This document shows positions 1-8,724 of a DNA stretch of 64,000 nt, piece by piece (the first letter of the stretch is position 1; the number at the start of each line of letters is the position of its first letter). The position numbers and the translations under genes are program-made. The stretch is from CALOFP01 sp942492635. Lineage in GTDB: Bacteria; UBP6; UBA1177; CALOFP01. A model generated the notes under the pieces. The model was not told where the DNA came from, searched no databases, and saw nothing but the letters and a program-made list of their open reading frames with translations. The DNA lies in the NCBI GenBank assembly GCA_942492635.1, contig CALOFP010000003.1, positions 310,001 to 374,000 on the forward strand, read 5' to 3'.

Positions 1-2385
1 ATAGAGGAGAATATTCTTCGTTTTAAACTTCCTCCGGGAGTATTCTACTTTTCCTCGTCGAGGGTTTTTCTGAACAGCGAGACCTTTGAAGTCGGTATGA
101 TTTCACCGGAAGCTGACAAGATTATCACGTCGCTTCTCTCTTTCAGCGTGACGATTGAAAAGGAGGAGGAAGTTCCACCCTACATTGACAGGCTTTCTGA
201 TCTTTCACGTGATGTCTTCTCCTTCAGCGGCGCGCTCTCCTTCAAGAGTTCCCAGATAGACTCAGCTGACCTTTTATTCTGTCTCGATTTTAAGAACCGT
301 TGGATAGATATGGAACTGCACATACTTTCAGAGGGTCACAGATTTCCCTTCAAACCGAGAAGGAAGGCAGCTGAACAGGTGTACTCTCTGGATGGAAGAA
401 TTTTTTATCTTACATCCGATTTTGTCAGAAGAATCCGTTCTGTTGTTAAAGATACAGGCTTTCGGCTTTCCGGAAACCGCTACCGTGCCGACGTCTCCCT
501 CCTTCCAAAGCTCATCGGAGAGGAGGGTGAACTCGAAAAGATAGGAAAAGTGGAGATGAGGCGGGAGGTCGAGAGGGTAACCTACAGCGAAGATCAGATA
601 AAGGAAACCGACATTTCAATAAAGGTGAACATGGACGACGGATGGTTCAGTTTCGATCTCAACCTTCCGGAAACAGCAAGACCCATTCCCGCTGAGAGCC
701 TTCTTGATGCGGTAAAGCAGTCGGAACAGGGCATTGAGAAGCCAGTGGTTCTCGATAACGACGGAAATCCGGTGATTATTGAAAAGAGTGCCGCATTCAT
801 CGACAGGATAAGGGAACTCCTTCTCGACGGATCCATTGTTCCCGATGAAAAGATCGCCGGCTACTATCTTCCCCACATTCTAAAGGGAAAGGGCAAGAGA
901 CAGATAGTTGAATTCGAAGGATCGTTTCCCGTCGAAGAGTTTCAGGGAATCGTAGACACACTCGGCGAGGGAAAACTTCCCGAGATCGAACTTCCCGAAA
1001 ATGTATCGTCACTTCTCAGGCCCTACCAGACGGAGGGGGTGCGGTGGCTCTCTCTTCTTCGTCGTCTCAGGCTAGGAGGGATACTCGCAGACGAAATGGG
1101 TCTCGGCAAAACCATACAGTCCCTCTCCTGCCTTATCCACATTGCATCCCGGGAGGAGAACTCGCTGCCCTCAATCGTCATCGCGCCCAAAACGCTTGTC
1201 TGGTCGTGGGAACGTGAAATCGAGAAGTTCTTTCCAGAGATGGAGCGCGATGTAATCGGATCCGTTACTCCGGAAGAGAGATCGAGGCTCTGGAGAAAGG
1301 AGGGCCGCAGACTCATCATCACCAGCTACCATATTGTGCTCAACGATCACCACTTCATAAAGGATAGGCAGTTCGATACCGTGATTGTGGACGAAGCACA
1401 GCATCTTAAAAATCCGTCGACGAAGAGATTCCGCGCCATCTCCTCGCTCAAATCCAACTTCAGGGTTGCCCTTACCGGTACACCTGTCGAGAACAGGATC
1501 AGGGATCTCTGGTCCATCTTCCACTTCCTCATGCCGGGACTGTTGGGAAAGAGAACGGAAATCGAAAGAGTGGAGCGTACAAGTGATGTCAAGGGACTTG
1601 AACATACCCTGAACGTGGTCTCCCCGTTTATCCTGAGAAGGACAAAAAAAGAGATACTCAAGGAACTACCGCCCCTTATCGTAAAGGAGTATCCTGTTGA
1701 AATGTCGCCCAGACAGAAGGAAATCTATCTCTCCCTTCTTCTTCGAGGTAGAGCCGGATTTCTTGAATCCAGAGGTGAAATGGATCACATACAGATTCTC
1801 ACTCTGCTCACCAAATTGAGGCTTGCCGCAAACCATCCGGACCTGGTTTCACAGGAAGGTGAAGATGTCCTCGAAAGTGGAAAAATCCAGATACTGCTCG
1901 AACTCATAGACGAGATTCAGGAAGCCGGAGGACGGGTTCTCATCTTCAGCCAGTTCGTGAAAATGCTCAAAATCGTAGAGAAAGTTCTTCTGGAAAAAGA
2001 AATTCCATTTCTATACATGGACGGATCTACAAAGAATCGCGGCGAACTTGTGGACAGATTCAACGACGGAGAAGGAACAGCATTTCTTCTCAGTCTGAAG
2101 GTGGGAGGAGTCGGACTCAACCTCACCGGAGCCGACAACGTGATAATTCTCGATCCGTGGTGGAATCCCGCCGTTGAAGAGCAGGCATTTTCCAGAGCCC
2201 ATAGAATCGGTCAGAACAGGGAAGTTGTCGTATCAAAACTGTTCTCAAGGGAGACGATAGAAGAGAAGATCCTGAACATTCAGCGTGATAAAAAAGACCT
2301 GTCCGACTTTTTCATCTCTGGAGCAATGACGGAGCCGTCGAAAGATTTCGTAAGGCGTATTGCCGAGATGGAACTCAAAGTTTAA
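1..2385 (+). CDS. SNF2-family DNA helicase/translocase, 5' end outside window
   Basis: ATP-dependent DNA translocase of the Swi2/Snf2 group (superfamily 2), the class that includes RapA/HepA. The reading frame is open from base 1, so the gene very likely starts upstream; the first in-frame Met is at 97 and has no ribosome site. Counting from that Met, the motifs are in order: Walker A GILADEMGLGKT (about 327-338), the DEAQ box VIVDEAQHLKN (about 430), motif III ALTGTPVENR (about 461), and the C-terminal helicase lobe with FSQF, VGGVGLNLTGADNV and the arginine finger region FSRAHRIGQNR. The region before Walker A looks like the poorly conserved N-terminal domain of bacterial SNF2 proteins. It ends 244 bp before the convergent lipoprotein gene. 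The family call is secure; the substrate (DNA repair or RNA polymerase recycling) is not. Confidence 0.93.
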   Translation: MEENILRFKLPPGVFYFSSSRVFLNSETFEVGMISPEADKIITSLLSFSVTIEKEEEVPPYIDRLSDLSRDVFSFSGALSFKSSQIDSADLLFCLDFKNRWIDMELHILSEGHRFPFKPRRKAAEQVYSLDGRIFYLTSDFVRRIRSVVKDTGFRLSGNRYRADVSLLPKLIGEEGELEKIGKVEMRREVERVTYSEDQIKETDISIKVNMDDGWFSFDLNLPETARPIPAESLLDAVKQSEQGIEKPVVLDNDGNPVIIEKSAAFIDRIRELLLDGSIVPDEKIAGYYLPHILKGKGKRQIVEFEGSFPVEEFQGIVDTLGEGKLPEIELPENVSSLLRPYQTEGVRWLSLLRRLRLGGILADEMGLGKTIQSLSCLIHIASREENSLPSIVIAPKTLVWSWEREIEKFFPEMERDVIGSVTPEERSRLWRKEGRRLIITSYHIVLNDHHFIKDRQFDTVIVDEAQHLKNPSTKRFRAISSLKSNFRVALTGTPVENRIRDLWSIFHFLMPGLLGKRTEIERVERTSDVKGLEHTLNVVSPFILRRTKKEILKELPPLIVKEYPVEMSPRQKEIYLSLLLRGRAGFLESRGEMDHIQILTLLTKLRLAANHPDLVSQEGEDVLESGKIQILLELIDEIQEAGGRVLIFSQFVKMLKIVEKVLLEKEIPFLYMDGSTKNRGELVDRFNDGEGTAFLLSLKVGGVGLNLTGADNVIILDPWWNPAVEEQAFSRAHRIGQNREVVVSKLFSRETIEEKILNIQRDKKDLSDFFISGAMTEPSKDFVRRIAEMELKV

Positions 2386-2576
2386 CCTGAAATCTAAAGG
2401 GTTAGAGTTTTTTTGGGATAACCCAACACAACTTTCTCACATGGTTACTTTTCAATCACGGCATTCTAGATCAATATCGGAAACTCAGGAGATAGAAGTA
2501 GTTGTGCTATTTCATTTTCTATGTATTTGAATCTTCCTGACATGTTTCTGCCGACGTTTTTCTTTATATGTTTTTC

Positions 2577-2607
2577 AAAAAAAAAAGCCCTCCCGCAAGG
2601 GGAGGGC
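2577..2607 (-). terminator. rho-independent terminator of the cysteine-rich lipoprotein gene
   Basis: On the minus strand an 8-bp perfect stem GCCCTCCC / GGGAGGGC with a short loop (2587-2607) is followed by ten T residues (2577-2586 read in reverse). It lies 23 bp after the stop of the minus-strand gene ending at 2630. Confidence 0.9.
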
Positions 2608-2629
2608 AGAGAGATTATCGGAAAAGATA

Positions 2630-3826
2630 TTACTCTTTCGGGCAAACCTGGGTATTTCCAAGCTGACTTGTGATGTCACCTGCAGGAGTATCTGTTGGGT
2701 GATAGATTTTGACTCCGTCAGCTGAGAAAGCGAGCTGACCGCCGTCTGTTGCTGTAGTGTTGACAGCGTTTGTTATATTGATATTTCCGCTGAAAGCGTA
2801 AGCGAGAAGACAGGATGACTGCTGGCCAGTTGAGTTCAAGACAACGATCTGAGCATTGCCCTGTTGTGTCGGATCCGCGCCCATCTGTCCCGGAGACAGT
2901 TGATCATTTGGGAAAATTAACTGAACCATTGGGTTAACATTTTCCTGATTCTGCTGAGCAACTATTATTACAGCACCATTCTGATCTACACTACGAGCTG
3001 AGAATGAATAATTTGTGTTAGCACCCGCTCCAGGAATAGTCTTACCCCCGGCATATGATCCTGTGAAAGCTGCCTGCATCATAAGGGCATTCTGCTGGTT
3101 CTGCTGCATGTATTGCTGATCCTGGAATTTGGAAGCGTCAAGGATGAAATTGAAAGTAGCATTTCCTGTAAGGTTACCATACTCAGCAGCATTGGGGTTT
3201 GAACCGCCGCCGCCTAAACATGCCTGTACTTCATTGCCACATTTTTCCTGAGCACACTTCTGGAATTCTTCATCGGATTGAGCATTCTGGCAATTGGTCT
3301 GGAGACACTGCATGAGTGCCTGGAACTGCTGCTGTCCCTCTGCAGAACCCTTATCGAAACATCCCTGCTGGCAGGCTTCATCACCTTGGGCACAACCACT
3401 CATGCATTCGTTTATTTCCCTGCAGGTGAGTTCGTTGTCGCCGCCTGTACCAGTGTCACCGCCCGTACCAGTGTCGCCGCTACCAGTGTCGCCGCTACCT
3501 GTATCGCCGCTACCTGTATCGCCGCTACCTGTATCACCGTTGTCAGTTTTTTCAACACATACAGCTTTTGCATCTTTGAGTTCACAAACTTTGCTGTCAG
3601 CGGCGCAGTCCATTGCCTGTGTCCAGGCACCGTCGATACATGCCATCGCTTTGTCGCTTTCGCATTTCTGCTCGCCATTCTGGCATCCGTCACTTCCGTT
3701 TCCGTCGCCGTTTCCGTCGCCGGAATTGCTTCCTGAGCCTACATCACCATCATCATCATCTGATGCACAAGATGGCATAATCAGTAGTCCAAGGACTAAA
3801 AGGATGAGTAAAATTGTTTTCTTCAT
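2630..3826 (-). CDS. cysteine-rich exported lipoprotein with Gly-Asp-Thr-Gly tandem repeats
   Basis: Unknown function; a predicted lipid-anchored envelope protein of 398 residues. I chose the ATG at 3826, not the longer frame to 3862, because GGAGG lies directly before it and a clean signal peptide follows (MKKTILLILLVLGLL, then IMPSC with the likely lipidated Cys at about 20). The mature protein starts with an acidic DDDDGD stretch, then a Gly/Asp/Asn linker, a first Cys cluster, and a tandem linker of four GDTGS and two GDTGTG units (DNA 3437-3540). A second cluster with about ten Cys follows, then a Gln/Asn-rich C-terminal domain of about 200 residues with no recognisable fold. The Cys spacing resembles the lipoprotein at 56373. 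It is divergent from the subtilase at 4074, so the two may be used together at the cell surface; that is inference. Confidence 0.85.
   Translation of the reverse strand: MKKTILLILLVLGLLIMPSCASDDDDGDVGSGSNSGDGNGDGNGSDGCQNGEQKCESDKAMACIDGAWTQAMDCAADSKVCELKDAKAVCVEKTDNGDTGSGDTGSGDTGSGDTGSGDTGTGGDTGTGGDNELTCREINECMSGCAQGDEACQQGCFDKGSAEGQQQFQALMQCLQTNCQNAQSDEEFQKCAQEKCGNEVQACLGGGGSNPNAAEYGNLTGNATFNFILDASKFQDQQYMQQNQQNALMMQAAFTGSYAGGKTIPGAGANTNYSFSARSVDQNGAVIIVAQQNQENVNPMVQLIFPNDQLSPGQMGADPTQQGNAQIVVLNSTGQQSSCLLAYAFSGNINITNAVNTTATDGGQLAFSADGVKIYHPTDTPAGDITSQLGNTQVCPKE
3437..3540 (-). repeat. 15/18-bp in-frame tandem repeat coding for a Gly-Asp-Thr-Gly linker
   Basis: Four 15-bp units and two 18-bp units lie inside the lipoprotein gene and encode GDTGS and GDTGTG. 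The copies differ slightly (cagtgtc versus tgtatc forms), as expected for a length-variable linker. Confidence 0.85.
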
Positions 3827-3902
3827 TGTAACCTCCAAATCGAGTAAAAAGTAAAAATACATTTAACACCAGCGTATAAAAAGTAAATCAATTTTTGAGA
3901 CC

Positions 3903-3926
3903 TGTCAAGTAAAAATCAGCTGATTT
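3903..3926 (-). promoter_or_regulatory. TTGACA box next to a perfect 14-bp palindrome, upstream of the lipoprotein gene
   Basis: On the minus strand TTGACA (3903-3908) lies about 77 bp before the start codon. Directly upstream is AAATCAGCTGATTT (3913-3926), a perfect palindrome, which is a plausible operator. The -10 box is not clear (TTACTT or a TATACG further on), so the promoter itself is tentative. Confidence 0.35.
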
Positions 3927-3983
3927 CTCAAAAATTGCAATGGGAAACAGGATGTTTTGCACGGTAAAAATTTGCGCCTATTC

Positions 3984-4012
3984 TTGATTTTTGTTTGGTA
4001 AATAAGTAATAA
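3984..4012 (+). promoter_or_regulatory. candidate sigma70-type promoter of the subtilase gene
   Basis: TTGATT (3984-3989), a 17-bp spacer, then TAATAA (4007-4012), about 62 bp before the ATG at 4074. The -35 fits consensus at five of six positions counting TTGAxx; the -10 is weak. Confidence 0.4.
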
Positions 4013-4073
4013 TGTTCGAAAGATTTGGTAAAACATTAGACATTCATTACTTTTGTACTGCTGGAGGTCGAGC

Positions 4074-7028
4074 ATGAAAAAACTTATTTTTATCGGGATT
4101 TGTTTGATCCCGTTCCTTCTCTCTATGGCGGGAGAGAAACCCAGTTTGGGGCGGGCCGAACTTAGAGATGGTTACATCTATGATACCTTCTACTACCGTT
4201 ATGACGGAAAGCCGGAGTATCTTAAACAGGTTTTCAATCAGGTCGCTCTACCTCACGGTGTGGAAATTGATCGTTTGAACGGTTCCTCATTCAGGGGAAT
4301 GGAGAGTCAAAAACTTTTTGGAGATGTTGCGTTTCCCGCCGAAACTGTAAATGCCGTTAATCTCAACATAGAGCTTCAGGATAGAGATTCATGGATTAAA
4401 TTTCGTGATGCCATGGCAAAGAAGGGTGTTCCCGTATGGCCGGTGGTTTCATATTACGGTCCACACCCATACATTCTGAATGGCGAGATGGACATTGTTT
4501 TTCTGAGTTATACGAAGGCGGACGAGAGGGAAGCTTTGCTGAAAAAGTACGCTCTTGAGGTTGCTGAGGTGATGGAACCGAATACGGATTACGTCACAGT
4601 TAAACTTCCTTTGGGATCAGATCCTTTTGAAATTGCAAATGAAATTTTCCGTACAGGGAAGGTTTTCTGGGCTCAACCGAACTACTATACCAAATATGTT
4701 TCAATGGGACAAACGAATGATCCCTACCTGAGCAGGCAATGGCATCACGACATGATAAATACCTATTCAGCGTGGGATGTAACTACTGGTTCACCTGATA
4801 TTAAGGTTGCGGTTATTGATAGCGGTGTTGAGACAAACCACCCGGATCTTGCCGCAAATATCGACCAGATAGTTCCAATGGATGGATATTACTACGATCT
4901 TTTGAGCGGGGATAACGATCCAAATCCCCAGTTGTCCGGCTATGGACAGGAGGCTCATGCAGGTTTAGCCCACGGTACGGCGTGCGCGGGTCTTATCGCT
5001 GGTGTAGGAAACAACGGTATCGGAGTTTCAGGGATATGTCAGAATTGTAAAATAATTCCGATTAGAATGATTGGCGGTAATCCGGTTGTAAACAACTCCC
5101 AGTACAAGGCTATCATGCTCGCTGTGGAAAGAGGTGCCGGAGTCATTAACAACAGCTACGGAAGGCCGAATAGAAGGGATAATGGTTCAGAAGGGATGAC
5201 GAGTTACCCGTGTATCAACAACGGAGACAACTCAGCAATCCAGGCTGTAAAGGATGCAAAAAAGTATGGACGTAACGGGAAAGGAACCATAACCGTATGG
5301 GCTGCAGGTAACAACACCTGTAATTCAAATCTTACTCCCCAGTACCAGGACGATGATTTTGTAGTAGTTGCGGCTCTTGAAAACGGAGGCGCCTCTTCAA
5401 CATACTCAAATTACGGTGCGGAAATTGATGTTTCGGCACCGGCCGGTTCGGTTACAACAGACAATAGCGGATCAAACGGAATGAATTCAAGTGTTTACGG
5501 AGACAGTCTTCCTTCGGAATACACCAGTAATTTCGGTGGAACATCGGCTGCTGCGCCTGTCACATGTGGAGCTATAGCGCTGATGCTTTCGGCAAATCCG
5601 GATATGGATTTCCAGGCTGCTGTGAGCTGTCTTAAAAATGCGGCGAAACGGATAAATAAGCCGTGTAGAAAGGAAGGAACCACATACAACTGGCAGAATC
5701 TGTCAGATCCCTATGTTCAAGGTGGGTCCAAGGAACACAGCTACTGTTTCGGTTACGGAATGGTCGATGCGGCAGCCATGGTTGCCGGCGCAAAAGACAA
5801 CTCCTGTGCTTCGGCATGTATTGCCACATCCGAAGTTGATCTCTGTTATGGAGCAGGCTACCAGAAGGATGACGACTGCGACAAGAGCATTGATGAAAAC
5901 TGTGACGACGGTGGTGATGGCAAGGCTGCCGATCCCTGCGAGAGGGATGCTCAGTGTGGAAATGTTGGACAGAAAGCCTATTGTAAAAAAGAGTGGGATG
6001 GGGGTTACTGTACAGCCGAATGTCAGGATAAGACAGATTGCTATAATGGCGGAAATGTTGAATGTTACCAAGGAATGTGTGTAGCCAAATGCTCCTGGAA
6101 TGAGATTCGCAGCGGCTATGCCTGTATTGCCAACAAGATTCTTCCCGAAGGTGAAAAGCCTGAACCCAATTGCGGAAACAATTTAACGGAAGAGGGCGAG
6201 ACATGTGATGGAAATACCAGGAGTTGTAAGTCGATTGATTCCGAATTCACCGGAGGTTACGCACGCTGTAAGGATGACTGTTCGGGTTACAACCTTTCCA
6301 CATGTGAAGGTGATGTCACAGATGTTTGCGGAGATGGAAACGTTTCCGGCCCCGAAGTTTGCGACGGAGGAAAAAAACCCTGCAGCGAGATAGACAGTTC
6401 TAGACCCGTCGGTAACGCTTCCTGTAAATCCGATTGCTCAGGATGGGACAGCAGCAGTTGCAGTGGCAACCCGTCTGAAAACTGCGGAAACGGTGTTGTG
6501 GATGAAGGTGAGAAGTGTGACGGTTCCATATCCGCATGCAAAGATATAGATCCTTCCTACAAAACCGGAGTTGCAAAATGCAAACCGGATTGCTCGGATT
6601 GGGATCTTTCTGCATGTGAGGACGGAGCTCAGGCCTCTTCCGCCTGCGGGGACGGGGAAGTAACACCCGGAGAAACCTGTGACGGAAATAATGCGCTTTG
6701 CAGCAGTTTGAATTCGATTTACACGGCGGGCGCGGCAAGCTGTCTTTCAGATTGCAGCGGATTTGATCTTTCAAATTGTGAAACAGAAGCGGCGTTGGGA
6801 CGCTGCGGAAACGGAACCGTCGATGCAGGTGAAATATGTGACGGAAATATAACGAAGTGTTCAGACGTAGACAAGGATTTCGGCCCTGGAGTCGCCTCCT
6901 GTAACTCCAAGTGCACCGGATGGAACACCTCAGGCTGCAGCGAAGCAACTGCCTCGACAGACGGTGAAGATGATGGTAATAGCGGAATAAAAAGAGAAGA
7001 CACCGGCTGTTCCGTAACGGCAATCTAG
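4074..7028 (+). CDS. secreted subtilisin-family (S8) serine protease with five C-terminal cysteine-rich repeats
   Basis: Predicted extracellular or surface protease of 984 residues. The start at 4074 has CTGGAGG seven bases upstream and opens a signal peptide (MKKLIFIGICLIPFLLSMA). A pro-region of about 220 residues follows. Catalytic motifs are intact: Asp in VAVIDSG (about 245), His in HGTACAG (about 299), oxyanion Asn in AAGNNT (about 410) and Ser in GGTSAAAP (about 488). After the protease domain comes DDDCDKSIDENCDD (about 599), like the putative metal-binding motif of MopE-type proteins. Then come five tandem units of about 52 residues, each opening CGxG...E.CDG and holding six Cys (DNA 6171-6950). 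The last residues are TGCSVTAI. These Cys repeats are common in Myxococcota-like secreted proteins and probably mediate surface attachment or protein contacts. Substrate unknown. Confidence 0.93.
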   Translation: MKKLIFIGICLIPFLLSMAGEKPSLGRAELRDGYIYDTFYYRYDGKPEYLKQVFNQVALPHGVEIDRLNGSSFRGMESQKLFGDVAFPAETVNAVNLNIELQDRDSWIKFRDAMAKKGVPVWPVVSYYGPHPYILNGEMDIVFLSYTKADEREALLKKYALEVAEVMEPNTDYVTVKLPLGSDPFEIANEIFRTGKVFWAQPNYYTKYVSMGQTNDPYLSRQWHHDMINTYSAWDVTTGSPDIKVAVIDSGVETNHPDLAANIDQIVPMDGYYYDLLSGDNDPNPQLSGYGQEAHAGLAHGTACAGLIAGVGNNGIGVSGICQNCKIIPIRMIGGNPVVNNSQYKAIMLAVERGAGVINNSYGRPNRRDNGSEGMTSYPCINNGDNSAIQAVKDAKKYGRNGKGTITVWAAGNNTCNSNLTPQYQDDDFVVVAALENGGASSTYSNYGAEIDVSAPAGSVTTDNSGSNGMNSSVYGDSLPSEYTSNFGGTSAAAPVTCGAIALMLSANPDMDFQAAVSCLKNAAKRINKPCRKEGTTYNWQNLSDPYVQGGSKEHSYCFGYGMVDAAAMVAGAKDNSCASACIATSEVDLCYGAGYQKDDDCDKSIDENCDDGGDGKAADPCERDAQCGNVGQKAYCKKEWDGGYCTAECQDKTDCYNGGNVECYQGMCVAKCSWNEIRSGYACIANKILPEGEKPEPNCGNNLTEEGETCDGNTRSCKSIDSEFTGGYARCKDDCSGYNLSTCEGDVTDVCGDGNVSGPEVCDGGKKPCSEIDSSRPVGNASCKSDCSGWDSSSCSGNPSENCGNGVVDEGEKCDGSISACKDIDPSYKTGVAKCKPDCSDWDLSACEDGAQASSACGDGEVTPGETCDGNNALCSSLNSIYTAGAASCLSDCSGFDLSNCETEAALGRCGNGTVDAGEICDGNITKCSDVDKDFGPGVASCNSKCTGWNTSGCSEATASTDGEDDGNSGIKREDTGCSVTAI
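6171..6950 (+). repeat. five tandem cysteine-rich modules inside the subtilase
   Basis: Units of 51-54 codons begin CGNNLTEEGETCDG, CGDGNVSGPEVCDG, CGNGVVDEGEKCDG, CGDGEVTPGETCDG and CGNGTVDAGEICDG. Each continues with C...C..DCSG..LS.C, so the six Cys are in register. Amino-acid identity is moderate, so the duplications are old. Confidence 0.9.
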
Positions 7029-7392
7029 ATCATTTCTCTAATAAGAAATCAATACAAGATCTTTTCTTATATCATCATATTTCTTTCAACAGCAGAGTCG
7101 GAGAATCAAAATAGTCCTTCAACCATAATTGTTTTGCGTAACTTCATGAAATATTGAGACATATCGATCGTAATGGTTTCAATGCCATAAATTTTAACAC
7201 TAGATTGTATTCCTGGTTTTTTTAACACAGCCGTAGCAGTTACTGAAAGTGATAAGTTTAATCAAGAATCCCGCAGCAAGCTTCGGGGAATTAGACCCTC
7301 CAGATAGCTATTCCTGTTAAAAACATCATCACTGATCTAGAATGAAATGGTAAAAATGGATTTTATAGAGAACAGTAAGGGATTTGATGCTT
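7029..7392. other. gene-free stretch between convergent subtilase and MFS genes
   Basis: AT-rich with stops in all frames. The only structure I see is the palindrome at 7270-7287, listed separately. A weak AATAAGAAA / TTTCTTAT pairing near 7040-7068 might act in termination but is not convincing. Confidence 0.5.
7270..7287. repeat. REP-like intergenic palindrome
   Basis: CCCGCAGCAAGCTTCGGG forms an 8-bp stem with one mismatch and a two-base centre. It is a GC-rich island in AT-rich spacer DNA and looks like the short palindromic elements scattered between genes in many genomes. Only one copy is seen in this window. Confidence 0.35.
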
Positions 7393-8724
7393 TCAGACGT
7401 AGAGTTCTTCCCTTTTCTGCCTTTCCGGGTCGAAGTTGATGAATTTTCTAACAGAGGGAATAAGACCCATGATGAAATAGGGGAGTATGAGAAGTGCAAA
7501 TGCACCGGATATGACGTATGCAGGATTAATGAATTCAGCCAGAACTCCTCCGAGTGCCATTCCCACGGGTGCAAGTCCCCCGCCCATGATTCCGGCAAGT
7601 CCGAAAACTTTTCCGAGTTTTTCCCTGGGAACTGTCATCTGGAGGCTTCCCATCATGAATGTGTTGTTCACTCCGAGAACAAATCCGTAAACGATTACGG
7701 CGATGCACATGAGCAGCACGTTTTTCATAAATGGAAAGGAGGTCATGAACAGAACCTGCAGCAGCGCGAAAAAGAGCATGAGTCTGAATCTGACTGCCGG
7801 CTTTATCTTCATAAACGCCACTGCGGAGAATCCCCCGAACATGCCGAGTGTCATTCCGGCCATTACAAGACCGTAGGCTATCTTTCCGGCTGATGAAAAG
7901 TCTATCGAACTTCCTAAGATCTTTGCGAAAACCTCCATGTGTCCGTCGAGTGTCCCGAGAAATGGAACCGTCAGGCCGGTCGCCTTGTGGAAAAAGGGAA
8001 TGAAGAGAACAACCGCGGTGCTTGAACAGAGATTTATGATGGCGATTGAGAAAAAGAGAAAACGGATTCCCTTTACATTCCAGACAAAGCCCAGTCCACC
8101 CTTCATATCCTGGAAAAATGTCACTTCTCTGGAAGCCAGCGAACTCTCCTTCACCCTTATGAACATCTCGGAGATTCCGGAGAATACGAATGTGATTCCG
8201 TTGAGAAGAAATATGACGGGAGCCCCAAGAATGGAAAGGAGGCTTCCGCCGACGAAGTTTCCTATGATTTCAGAGACCGTGTGAACGGATGAATGAGCCG
8301 AACTTGCCCTGATCACTTCCGATTCGGGAACGATCTCCGGAATCAGCGCGTTGACTGCGGGGCTGAAGAAGGCGGCGCAGCTTCCTATCACTATTCCCGC
8401 CAAAAAAACCATCCAGATTTTTAGAAATCCGAAGAGGGCTGCAACCGCGACGAAAAGTACGGCGACGCCCCTCATGATATCCATCAGTACGATGATTTTC
8501 TTTCTGCTCTGCCTGTCTACAATGACTCCTGCGAAGGGTGAAAGAAGAACGCGGGGAAGGGCTGTCGAGGCCATGAGTGTTCCCATGAGAGCGGTAGATC
8601 CGGTTTCCGCAAGAACCCAGAATCCGAGTGCCATTACGTAGATAACGTCGCCTATTCCGGAGACCAGGTTCCCTTGCAGAAGGAGTAGGTAGTTGAAATT
8701 GAAAATCCCCTTTTTATTATTCAT
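7393..8724 (-). CDS. major facilitator superfamily exporter (MFS_3/EntS-like)
   Basis: Inner-membrane secondary transporter, 443 residues with about twelve hydrophobic helices. The cytoplasmic loop VDRQSRKKIIVLMDIMR between helices 2 and 3 is the motif-A region of the MFS and follows the form of the EntS/Tmr-like drug and siderophore exporters. The fold call is firm; the substrate is unknown. Its ATG overlaps the TGA of the preceding MFS gene by one base (TGATG), so the two are almost certainly co-translated. Two MFS proteins in one operon suggests export of related compounds or partner subunits. Confidence 0.85.
   Translation of the reverse strand: MNNKKGIFNFNYLLLLQGNLVSGIGDVIYVMALGFWVLAETGSTALMGTLMASTALPRVLLSPFAGVIVDRQSRKKIIVLMDIMRGVAVLFVAVAALFGFLKIWMVFLAGIVIGSCAAFFSPAVNALIPEIVPESEVIRASSAHSSVHTVSEIIGNFVGGSLLSILGAPVIFLLNGITFVFSGISEMFIRVKESSLASREVTFFQDMKGGLGFVWNVKGIRFLFFSIAIINLCSSTAVVLFIPFFHKATGLTVPFLGTLDGHMEVFAKILGSSIDFSSAGKIAYGLVMAGMTLGMFGGFSAVAFMKIKPAVRFRLMLFFALLQVLFMTSFPFMKNVLLMCIAVIVYGFVLGVNNTFMMGSLQMTVPREKLGKVFGLAGIMGGGLAPVGMALGGVLAEFINPAYVISGAFALLILPYFIMGLIPSVRKFINFDPERQKREELYV

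Noticed and set aside
3437..3540. Short regular repeats that might suggest a CRISPR array
   Set aside because: Units are contiguous 15-18 bp codon multiples with no spacers and lie in frame inside a gene.
3278..3854. Two plus-strand frames across the lipoprotein repeats (Thr/Ala/Ser and Pro/Leu/Ser rich)
   Set aside because: They are antisense to the GDTGS repeat and low complexity; the minus-strand gene has a signal peptide, ribosome site and terminator.
7000..7028. Subtilase tail read as a full MYXO-CTERM-type sorting tag
   Set aside because: Only a GCS-like residue group is present; there is no hydrophobic helix or Arg cluster, and none appears in other frames just downstream.
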